Assembly (NCBI RefSeq): GCF_000003815.2
Contig: NC_049995.1
Coordinates: 8,102,447-8,166,446, forward strand
Direction: 5' to 3'
DNA from: Branchiostoma floridae
Taxonomy: Eukaryota; Chordata; Leptocardii; Amphioxiformes; Branchiostomatidae
Length of the DNA stretch: 64,000 bases
Under the pieces are notes generated by a model. The model was not told the DNA's origin and searched no databases. It saw only the letters and a list, made by a program, of their open reading frames with translations. The position numbers and the translations under genes are program-made. How positions within the stretch are numbered: the stretch's first letter is position 1; each line of letters starts with the position of its first letter. Below, one piece after another: positions 47,601 through 55,606 of the stretch.

Positions 47601-49564
47601 CTACTATGTATAGAGGGTTCCTCATACATGCCAATGTTGATAATGATATTTTCCCCCATACAGCACAATGCAGTGCTATGGTTTATCCTAATGTTGACTG
47701 CACCAGCTGCACGTACAATAATGCTCCTGTAGCAACGGCTTCAACGTACAAGAAGAAGACCATCTGCACCTGTGAATGCGATTTTGGCTGCGTGAGAAGC
47801 AGCGGCAAAGCAGTGAGGGAGTGTAAAATCAGGCCTAGGCGTTGGAGCCCCTCCCCCAGACTTGAGTGCAGTTGTAAGTAAAACTAGTTAATTCTCCTTC
47901 ATCCGCGGGGTAACCTATATCCGTTGTTGGATTAACTCCGGTCTTTGGGCGCTACCATTTTGTGTATGATGGGAAGGGATGTTGCGAAATCTGATATGTT
48001 AAAGATGACGTGGGATGTTATGAGCATGTTGCTGCGGTCTTGTGAACTTTTGTTATACACCGAAAACCTCATGTGCATTGTATACTACACTGAACGACCT
48101 GTCACACCTAACCTTTACATGTCTCGTTGTAAGCGTCGAGGATGGCTCTACCGTATGTGGTGGTGCAACACTGTTATTAAATACCATTTTATTACTCTGT
48201 TCATTAGGCAGGTCTTGTGCCGGTCCACCGACACCACCCTTCGACTACACATCTAGTGACTGCACCGGGGGACCATTTGGTTTCGGCACTATCTGTACGT
48301 TCGAATGTCCGGCCACCCACACTGTTACAGTCCCAGACGAAAACAGGCAGCACTACTGTGAGGACGGTAGATGGGTGCCTCATGGGAACGTACTAGATGG
48401 ATGCGGTGAGTACTGTACCTTATTTATAGCTAAATGATGATCATAAAATGCACCTAGGTAGCCAGTGAAACGCTCCACCTTACTACTCCAGGTCCAGTAT
48501 ATGACCGGCCTCCTAGAAGAGAGGTCAGTTATTATTTTACAACCCCAGACAGCAGAGTTTGTTACACAGACTACTACAATGCTTTTGAAAGAAAATACTC
48601 CATAGAGGTCGAAATGACTTTTTTTTTATTATTCTAAATAACACTTGTTCTCCATTTCATAGCTCTAAATGGAGGATGGTCTGACTGGGTGGATGGCGGA
48701 TGTAGCGTGACCTGCGGCAGCGGCACCCAGACCCAGACCCGTACCTGCGACAACCCGACACCCGAAGCAGGAGGCGCTGAGTGCACCCGGGAGGACAGCA
48801 CAATGACGACATCGGCAGACAGGGTTGAGACCAAATCGGGCGTCGCATGCGATTTGGCTCCCTGTCCTCCGGTGGATGGAGGATGGTCCGACTGGGTGGA
48901 TGGCGCATGTAGCGTGACCTGCGGCGGCGGCATGTACACCCGTACCCGTGACTGCAACAACCCCGCACCCGCAAACGGAGGCGCTGAGTGCACGCTGGAG
49001 GACGGCACAATGACGGCAGAGGGTGACAGGACTGAGACCGTGGAATCCGGATGCAACGAGGACGCCTGCCCGACCGGAGAAGTGCCTACGGTGTTGCCGA
49101 CAGGAAGTGAGAAAGAATTTTGTCTTCGAATTCAGTCAGGCCCCTTTTCACTGGACATCATATATTAGGCCCATTTTCTATCCTTGAGCGATAATTTGCA
49201 TGGCATATATATATATTGTATCAGAAATCTGAAATCATTAACGATCCAACGCTAGTTTACCTTTAACCTCGGGGTAACTTTTATCCGTTGCATTTAAAAA
49301 CACGGTGTTTAGGGATACACACGGTAGTTTTAAATACGCACAGTAGTTTTAAATAGCAATATTCTCAAAATATAACAGTTTGAAACCAAGAACCATGTTT
49401 TTAAATACAACGGATATTGGTTACCCCATGGTTTAAGGTGAGCTAGGGTTACATGCAATGAGATATCTTTCCAACATTGTCACGCTTAAAGGTGAAGGAG
49501 ATTTTGGTGAAATGCAACTCTCGTTACTATCATTTGTTCGTTTTTTTTTCTTCCAGGCGCTTGA
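38660..49564 (+). CDS. Gene B: secreted sushi/CCP - thrombospondin type 1 mosaic protein, complete, 6 coding exons
   Basis: Exons: 38660-38664, 46458-46528, 47664-47873, 48208-48405, 48663-49106 and 49557-49564. They sum to 936 bases, 311 codons plus TGA. The first intron (7.8 kb) is phase 2 and all others phase 1. Residues 1-20 are a signal peptide (MRTYVGFALALAVLFIASPV, then EGGKK). The sushi-like module and CCP follow, then TSP1 repeats at 163-231 and 232-299, and the tail GEVPTVLPTGSA. No membrane segment is seen. The first coding exon is only ATGAG before GTAAGT. I chose it because the frame of exon 2 has no ATG upstream before running out, and because 5 + 71 = 76 bases equals the 8 + 68 of gene A. 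TSP1 repeats usually bind glycans or matrix proteins; the partner here is unknown. Confidence 0.78.
40690..40772 (-). mobile_element. Possible LINE 3' tail
   Basis: ATTGAATAATTGAATGAAGA then ACTTTAATGTACAAAATG resembles the (TGAA)n plus CTTTATTGTACATTT tail at 24528-24590. Only the extreme 3' end is present, next to the hAT-like element. Confidence 0.4.
40781..41154. mobile_element. hAT-like non-autonomous element with perfect 8-bp target duplication
   Basis: The left end CAGGGTTGTAGCCAGC is inverted on the right as GCTGGCTACAACCATG. The 8-base sequence CATCTGTG directly flanks both sides (40773-40780 and 41155-41162). CAGGG ends plus an 8-base duplication is the hallmark of the hAT superfamily. 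At 374 bases and with no transposase frame it needs a helper. It lies in intron 1 of gene B. The elements at 62631-62993 and 63500-63676 have similar ends. Confidence 0.88.
41163..44100. other. Intron 1 of gene B, mostly unique sequence
   Basis: Besides the dispersed repeat at 42415-42540, I note a partial similarity between 41515-41600 and 43185-43250 (CACACGAA, GTCAACGC, AAAGGCCA). No coding exon was recognised. Confidence 0.4.
42415..42540 (+). repeat. Dispersed intronic repeat, copy 3
   Basis: TCTCTTGTATATTCTTTGAA, CTCTTTTGTCTAGTTTTCCT and GATTTTGTTATACCC in the same order as at 28890-29010. Both copies are in the first intron of their gene. Confidence 0.7.
44118..44690. repeat. Degenerate minisatellite, unit about 21-24 bp (TTTTAGAATCTAGAGGGTTC)
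   Basis: More than twenty imperfect copies of TTTTAGAATCTAGAGGGTTC with length variation. The same unit recurs at 46640-47085, beyond exon 2 of gene B. Confidence 0.88.
45316..45525. mobile_element. Foldback MITE, TTTATCCGCGGGGTAACC family, copy 3
   Basis: The left end is GCCTTTATCCGTTGGGTAAC then CTATATCCGTTG. The right end is CAACGGATATAGGTTACCCC then GCGGATAAAGGTGAACTAG. It lies in intron 1 of gene B, about 0.9 kb before exon 2. Confidence 0.88.
46458..46528 (+). CDS. Gene B exon 2: signal peptide core
   Basis: The acceptor is a T-rich tract ending TTCAG and the donor is AAAC then GTACGT. It encodes TYVGFALALAVLFIASPVEG. It sits between two arrays of the same minisatellite (44118-44690 and 46640-47085). 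Confidence 0.8.
46640..47085. repeat. Second array of the TTTTAGAATCTAGAGGGTTC minisatellite
   Basis: Begins about 110 bases after exon 2 of gene B, with TTTGGAGTCTAGGGGGTTG and GAATGCAGAGGGTTCC-type units, ending near CTAATAGG. It is more diverged than the first array. Confidence 0.75.
47099..47254. mobile_element. Foldback element with 9-bp target duplication
   Basis: AGCCTGGGTACCATCCGGAT then AGTAGTTCGCTCC on the left is inverted on the right as GGAGCGAACTACTTTCCGGA then TGGTACCCAGGCT. GGAATATAC flanks both sides directly (47090-47098 and 47255-47263). Inside, AGAAGCGACTGTATATAGT is repeated about 41 bases apart. It inserted at the end of the minisatellite array in intron 2 of gene B. Confidence 0.88.
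47280..47640 (-). mobile_element. LINE 3' fragment in intron 2 of gene B
   Basis: On the minus strand a frame gives VEDEVHFTVDCDMYVNDRNT then LFSYIESRFPHF, matching the H-X4-C end of the reverse transcriptase C-terminus seen at 24805-25080 (IEDVYHFIVDCTIYAEERN). The 3' flank shares GTACAGGTC with that copy and ends near ATTGAATGATTGTACA. It is 5'-truncated and inactive. Confidence 0.65.
47664..47873 (+). CDS. Gene B exon 3: divergent sushi-like Cys-rich module
   Basis: A phase 1-1 exon of 70 codons, acceptor CCCCCATACAG. It encodes QCSAMVYPNVDCTSC, then TICTCECDFGCVRSSGKAVR and RLECSC. The GCVRS motif and Cys spacing match gene A exon 3. The acceptor lies only about 25-30 bases from a LINE fragment in the preceding intron. 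Confidence 0.75.
47894..47926. mobile_element. Single end of the TTTATCCGCGGGGTAACC MITE family
   Basis: CTTCATCCGCGGGGTAACCT then ATATCCGTTG lies 21 bases after exon 3 of gene B. No opposite end was found before exon 4, so it is a solo terminal repeat or a deletion derivative. Confidence 0.75.
48208..48405 (+). CDS. Gene B exon 4: CCP/sushi module
   Basis: 198 bases, the same length and phases as gene A exon 4. It encodes CRSCAGPP, PFGFGTICTFECPATH, HYCEDGRWVPHG and LDGC. The G-x-x-C-x-F-x-C and C-x-x-G-R-W motifs mark a CCP. Confidence 0.87.
48663..49106 (+). CDS. Gene B exon 5: two thrombospondin type 1 repeats plus tail
   Basis: A 444-base phase 1-1 exon. Each repeat begins GGWSDWVDG, followed by CSVTCG-x-G and a T-R-[TD]-C motif, with six cysteines per repeat. 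WSDW is the pattern used for C-mannosylation, and CSVTCG fits the O-fucosylation pattern C-x2-3-[ST]-C-G. The two repeats are joined directly by CPPVDGG. The exon ends PTGEVPTVLPTG, the tail that gene A carries in a separate exon. The long minus-strand frames here (48634-49056) are shadows. Confidence 0.93.
49249..49452. mobile_element. Foldback MITE, TTTATCCGCGGGGTAACC family, copy 4
   Basis: The left end is AACGCTAGTTTACCTTTAAC then CTCGGGGTAAC. The right end is ACAACGGATATTGGTTACCC then CATGGTTTAAGGTGAGC. It lies in the last intron of gene B. Confidence 0.83.
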
Positions 49565-51080
49565 GCGGTATGACTGCTTGACTGACCAAACGAGCACCAA
49601 GAGGACGAGTGTCATATTCAACCAGAAGAAACAGTAGAACCCTTTCCCTCAAGCTAAGAGTTAACAAAAGTATCTGTCGCTACTACGGACGAACAGATCA
49701 TCCTTTTGCATAGTTTGTTTCGCATCTTCAAAATATGATTAGGGGGGCTATTCAAATAGTTTATAAAATAAGATGCAACTCATAGCTACACTAAAGCGAT
49801 GTAATCGTATTCTATCATATAATCTTTTCTTTCATATGACGTTCTTTGAGTATTATGACGTAGAAATGTCATAAGGGTTATAAATGTTAATGCACTTTTT
49901 TAGATATCTCTGTTAATTGTGCAATGAATGGCAAGAACTCGAAATAACGCTTGTTGATAACAGTGATAGAATAGAAGTTTATAGTAAACTATACGCTCAG
50001 CCTCCTTAGTGCAATCTCTCACTCCTTTGTCCGTCCCTTATATGGTCATTTTGACCTCGCCGTTTTCGGTCACGTTTGCTTTACCTCCAGCGTTTTTTTT
50101 CCTGTTAGCATATCAATTCTTATCATAACCACTACCAAATACCATTTGTTTATGGTCAATAGACCAACTCCAGAGCCCCACTGTCCTTCGTCAAAACGTA
50201 ACATGCAAATTACGAACTTAGAAAATGCAAATATTTCATTGGTCATACCGCAGATTGGCATTCCCATGAATCTGTTAGACTGCTTTCGGTGATGAGGATA
50301 TCAGTATTCATAATAATTTACATAATATAAGTATAAAAATATATGTAGATCCTTACATATAAAGATATATAACGTTATAGAAATATATAGCAATGATCAC
50401 AGTGAATTTGTTACTTGCGAATTGGTTCTCTAGTACAGTTTTTACGTCCAAATTATCAGGCCGAATGGAAAGAAAAGAATGATTATTCAAATTCATATTC
50501 AAGATGTCATTTTGAAAGGAAACAAAAACAGTCAAGAAAACAAACCGAAGACACAAAAAGTCAGATTTATGAACTGTTTGATCTTGCATTAGGCTGGTTC
50601 GCACCAAATCATCCAATGGGCACGACTCATGTAGGTCATTTGCATAGTTGTGGCCTAATTTGCATGTTCAGGACACGTCACCCTAAGCGACATCTTTGCT
50701 CAAACCTAGGAGGCCATTATAACTTTATAACTCCCTTCAGAGAAAACAAATTATCCCTAAAGCACTATGAAATGTTCAACCATTTGGCAAAAAAATGATT
50801 AAGAAAACATCCACCCATTGTCTTTGGACTCATATCTAAATTCAAGAACGACAAAATTTATGTTGAACCAACTATTATTTCGAAACTATATTATACCGTT
50901 AGAGATGCTATTACCGAATTATAGTAATATTTTTTTGCAATATATACAACATATATTAGAAATACAATACAAATAGTATATGATATACAGGTGCGCTTGG
51001 CATGCTTCGAAATCATAGCAATGAAATTATTATCATCGGTACCAAAGAATAAAACTGCAATAACAGAGTCATATTATATC
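49565..51080. other. Downstream of gene B; 3' UTR and spacer
   Basis: The 3' untranslated region must start here, but I could not place its end. The 127-codon frame at 50415-50798 has no recognisable domain and no coding bias that I can see. Confidence 0.4.
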
Positions 51081-51298
51081 TAACGCTAGTTCACCTTTAT
51101 CTGCGAGGTGACCTATATCCCTTGTATTTAAAGACAGGGTTTTTAGGGATATCAAGTCGATGGACGGTGGTTTAAAACTGAAATATTGTGAAAATATTGT
51201 AATTTGAAACCACCCATAAACTTCATATTCCTAAATACCCTGTTTTTAAATACAACGGACATAAGTTACCCCGCGGATAAAGGTGAAGTAGGTTGTCA
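51081..51298. mobile_element. Foldback MITE, TTTATCCGCGGGGTAACC family, copy 5
   Basis: The left end is TAACGCTAGTTCACCTTTAT then CTGCGAGGTGACC. The right end is AACGGACATAAGTTACCCCG then CGGATAAAGGTGAA. The inner arms pair as TCAAGTCGATGGACGGTGGT against CCACCCATAAACTTCATA, imperfectly. Confidence 0.88.
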
Positions 51299-51576
51299 CT
51301 GAAAATTTAGAGTTATATGTGTAGAATTGAAAGTAAAATGTATGCTTTGAGGCCGAATTTTGATTGTAGAGACTGCTTTCTGTAGATGAAAACACTGCAT
51401 ATTATTTGGGCCTTTCTTGGTACACCTTTTTTCCTAGAGAACTCTCCACCCTACATTCAATAAATATGTAACGCTGTAGGCTATATAGCCAATGTGGAAA
51501 TATTTATTAAGACATACTAGTATATAGCATTGCATAGATAAACATATTCACCTAGCTACCAGGTACTAGTAATATA

Positions 51577-51640
51577 TTTTTACAAGGCCCAGGCATAGTA
51601 AACATATTTACCTGCCTTGGCCTTGTATAAATATGAGAGA
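51577..51640. repeat. Short palindrome
   Basis: TTTTTACAAGGCCCAGGCA and TGCCTTGGCCTTGTATAAA are inverted around an AT-rich centre. It may be a very short foldback. Confidence 0.5.
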
Positions 51641-53500
51641 ACGTATAATAGAAATATTTACGGAATTTGCACTTTTATAGATCACATATTGGTGTAAGAA
51701 TCGTGCAAACACTTCGATTTTGCAACAGAAAAAAATGATTCAAACCTGACATGCTGATATTATGATGCACCTAAATGTGATACAAGATATCTCTTCTTGA
51801 AATAGACGCATGCGCTCTGTCATGTTTCTACTATGTAGATTAAACTTTACTTTCCTGATCTGTTGTGTCGGCTTGTTTGACTCATTGACTCTATATATAT
51901 AGTTTACATAATCATACTTTCTATAGCGACAGGCAATAAGTCTCACTTAATGACAGACACGTCGATTCAAAAACATAAAAAGAATTCGAAACGACACACA
52001 TGTGGAAATATCAGAGACAGCAGACGTCACCCAATGACAGTGTGAGTTGAGGACTGTCAGAAAAGCCGACCGGTCTAAAACACCAACATCTGCTTAATTG
52101 GAGATTCGGTCTGGTTCAAGTACTATACAACAACGCCCTCTGTCAGAATGTGGTGGTATTGTACTACCAACAAGGGACCATTCATTGAAGCAGTATCTTA
52201 TCTCCCAAGTATATCTTTGTGGGCAAATTTGTTGTGGTTTGTGACTGCAAATGCATCCCTCTCCAAGATCCGATCGCTTTTACAGATAAATGGCCGAAAG
52301 AACAAAATAACCCCCCAAAATACTTCTGATCGAATATTATACAGTAATAATCTTTATTGCGCATCCATGCCCGAAGGCTAAATGCACAAAAGGACCACAT
52401 GCGGTCTTATGATGCAGAGTAAAAACTAGGCTGAATGGAAAGAGAACTAAGACACTATGTGTTACTACAGGTAATATCGTATACTATCACTATATCATAT
52501 ACTATCGCTATAAAATATAACGTTAACCTCCTTGTCACAAATAAACTCCAAAGTACTATCGACTAGTGAAGGCAGTTTTGTGACGACTCTACTTCATCCA
52601 ATATAATGAAGAAAATCTATTGTACAGAAGCCAGAGTCTTCTTGTATATTTGTTTGTTTGTTTGTCTGTTTGAGTCTTTATTCATCCATGCTCGCAATGT
52701 TTGGCTCCATCCGGGTTGCATGCTCTAAAATTGAACACGTCATGCGTCAGCAGTCGTCACCAGATCATGCGATCTGCGTATGATGCAACCACTGTCCAGT
52801 GACAAACCACCACTGTCCAAATGTCTCCGGGACACGATATTGCGTCACCAGCACCCTGTCAACCGACAAACCTTACTGCGTCACAGGCGATTGATCGAGT
52901 AGCCGACCTGTGCCCACTGCAGGCCTTTCGCACGCCTTACGTTATCCACCAATCAGAGCGCGGCACGTTCTTTCCCGCTTTGTTATGGTACCAAACCATT
53001 CATGTTGGATAGGGGTCCACATAATTTAAAGTCCCCATTTTTGGAGCTGATAGAATATAAAAACATCATAAATACATTATAAACGATTTTTTTTTTGCTT
53101 TTGAAAACTTGTTGATATGAAGAAAATAATACTCATGAATAATAAAACAAAGATTTCACCCGTTTTATACCTTGGTATAGCCCGCCATTTTCGCGCGCGA
53201 TGTTGCAACCGCAGCCCAGTCAATGGCCTAATATGGGAGAAGCCCGCCAAATAAAACGACAGAAGATTCCAAGAAGGAAAAGGGTGTAGATAATGACTAT
53301 TTTGTAACACTTAGCTTTAAAATAGCACTATTCACTACAATCAACATCTATTGAGTATCAAATATAAAATATTCATTAAAAACCAAGTTTAAAATTTTAT
53401 TATTGATATAAAAAATATTATTTCTAAAAAAAAAGTCACGAAAAGACACCCCCATAGACAGTTTCAGTACGACTACCCCAGACGCTTTCAATCTTTGTCA
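51641..53500. other. Spacer between gene B and Tribbles
   Basis: A short (GTTT)n run at about 52649-52672 followed by GAGTCTTTATTCATCC may be another LINE tail. Otherwise I see nothing. Confidence 0.4.
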
Positions 53501-53525
53501 TTGCGTCATCACTGTGATGATGCAA
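53501..53525. promoter_or_regulatory. Near-palindromic C/EBP-ATF-like double site upstream of Tribbles
   Basis: The left arm TTGCGTCATCAC and right arm GTGATGATGCAA pair over 11 of 12 bases around a central T. TGATGCAA is the consensus half of C/EBP-ATF composite response elements; on the other strand the site reads TGATGACGCAA. TTTGGCGCG at about 53535-53543 resembles an E2F site. This lies about 0.9 kb before the GC-rich leader of the Tribbles gene. Its function is inferred. Confidence 0.45.
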
Positions 53526-53793
53526 GAGCCGAGCATTTGGCGCGCCTTTTTACTCACTCCACAGCCTTCCGCTGGCAGAAAATAGGCCCAAAAGGAAGTA
53601 CTTCAACATATGACTCAGTATTATATAAACGTTACTAATTCTCTAAGACAAATACGGCCAAACAACACGTGGAAGCTTTAACGTTGCCTTCCCTTTTTGC
53701 CAGTATAAACAAATGCTTTTATGATGGCTCAGCCGTTCCTTTAGATTTTGCGGAAGCAAAATACAATCAAAATTTTATTTATTTCAGAAAAAT

Positions 53794-53879
53794 AACGTTA
53801 GTTATTCGTTCTTTTTAATTGGTTTATTGTTTTATTAACGTTAGTTATTCGTTCTTTTTAATTGGTTTATTGTTTTATT
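53794..53879. repeat. Perfect 43-bp tandem duplication
   Basis: Two identical copies (53794-53836 and 53837-53879) begin AACGTTAGTTATTCGTTC and end TTTATTGTTTTATT. The absence of differences points to a very recent duplication. Confidence 0.95.
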
Positions 53880-54429
53880 AACTCCTTTATTTGCCGCATG
53901 TACAGTTATGCGTATTTTGCTTCTTTGCATACTTTTTACCTAGGTTAGAAAACTAGATAGTATATAACGTTGCTTGTTCACTCACGAGATGTGGGCCTTT
54001 TTTTGTTTGTTTGTGAGCTTCTTGGTAGTTTTGATACTCCAATGAATTATTTTAACTATCTTATTTTAATTTGGAATAAATTATTTTAACCCACTTGGAT
54101 GCTCGAAGCGATGAGTGTTCTTTTTTTTTTAAAGAAATCTAATGCGAAATCGCGAAGATTCTTGAAATTTTATTCATAGACATAACGTGTTAGAGGAAAA
54201 TTATTGACAATGTTTTTTAATGTCTGTGAAGTTAAAAAAAAAGATTCAGTGTGATGACCAGGATTATAGGCTTGACATTGTATCAAACTTCCTTGATATA
54301 CTAAATGATAGGACGAAAACACAACGACTCGTGCCGTAATAATTTTTTTTTTTCACAAGAGAATTGAATTTGAAGGTGCAGAAAAAAATTGGCGCCCGAC
54401 ACTTGCCATGCGGAGTGATATAAGTTGAC

Positions 54430-55357
54430 GTGTATCTGTGAGTCGGTGCCGTGTGGCGAAGGGGAGGGGAGTTTCAGACCAGGCAGGACACGCAGGTAGC
54501 GCCATGGAAGGACGTACTTTTCGCCATTTCTGCCTCTAATTCGGGGTCGGCCGGGAAGATCGGGCCAGCCCGGTTAGTTCGGCTAGCTCAACTCAAGCCT
54601 GCGGAGCCGCGTGGAGCTTCAGAGCGTCGCCGATCCCGAAATAAAGGCATCCAGAGCCGAAAGGAAGAGAGAGAGTTGGGGGCCTACCCTGGTCTGCGGT
54701 CCGGCCATCTTGCGAAGGACGTTACGCTATAAGCAGCACGTATAGGGTGATTCACGTCTTGCGCAACGCCTTCCGATCTTGAGACATAGTCATTGTTGCC
54801 ACTGTGGATCGCAATTCCTCCCAGGACTTTTTCCATTGCAGCTGGACTCGCCACATTGCGACAAAGAGCCAAGGTTCGTCACAATCATATCTGGTCTTTT
54901 CTCGTGGCATCAATTTTTAGCCACGTTGCGTTGCCAACAAAGACATCGTGTGTTTGGCGTAAACCGTACACACGGAACGAGCTTCGAGAACTCTCGATTC
55001 CCGAGGAATTTTTGATTCCTTTCCAACTGGAAAAACAGAGAACTGCAACGATCAAGACTCGATGTTCGAATCATCGTGACTTTTCTTCAGTGTTTTTGCT
55101 ATTTTGCTGCTACGCACAACAAAAAATAGAGCCTCGCGGGGACTGACTGTTGTCTATTGTATATTGTGATTGTGAAATCGACACACAACGAGGGAAAAAT
55201 CCCGAAAACTCGACCTTTTTTCAACATTCCAACGATTTTTTGTAGCATCCAGCACTAACTCCTGAGCATTTTCTTGCTCGTAATTTTGTTGCAATATATT
55301 TCCTAGACTCGTACTTGTAGCCGATTTTCCACAAAGGAGGAAAAGGGAAGGCTCCAT
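54430..55357 (+). promoter_or_regulatory. GC-rich presumed promoter and 5' leader of Tribbles
   Basis: CpG-dense sequence, richest at about 54440-54720, runs up to the Tribbles start codon in otherwise AT-rich surroundings. I could not place the transcription start. Upstream open frames of 93 (54451-54732) and 117 codons (54793-55146) occur within it. They have no domain and could at most act as upstream ORFs if the leader is this long. Confidence 0.5.
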
Positions 55358-55606
55358 ATGAACATATACCGCTCGAATCCCATCCCTATCAACGATGAGA
55401 ACTATAAGACGGTTCCGTTCGACCCACCACCCGATCTAAGTTGTTCACCTTCTAGTCCAGTTCTCAGTCCAAGCAGTCCACCATGCTTTCCACAAGAACA
55501 GGAGGAAAGTGTGTCTGTCATTGGGCAGTACCTGCTGACCAAGCAGCTGGACGGAGGCCTGTTCGAGGCTATTCACACACTCACAGAAGAAGAGTTTGTG
55601 TGTAAG
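55358..55606 (+). CDS. TRIB (TRIB1/2-like): Tribbles exon 1
   Basis: The ATG follows GGCTCCAT; the donor is TGTAAG then GTGAGT. The exon holds the low-complexity N-terminus ([15 protein letters not shown]) and the degenerate glycine-loop strand. The frame closes soon after the donor, which supports the splice call. Confidence 0.9.

Noticed and set aside
48634..49056. Minus-strand frames of 117-140 codons over the TSP1 exon
   Set aside because: Shadows of the GC-rich TSP1 coding strand; the plus strand shows two clean TSP1 domains.
50415..50798. 127-codon plus-strand frame
   Set aside because: AT-rich, no domain and no plausible signal or splice structure.
54451..55146. Two open frames of 93 and 117 codons upstream of Tribbles
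   Set aside because: They lie in the GC-rich leader, where stops are rare by composition; no domain was seen. Mentioned only as possible upstream ORFs.
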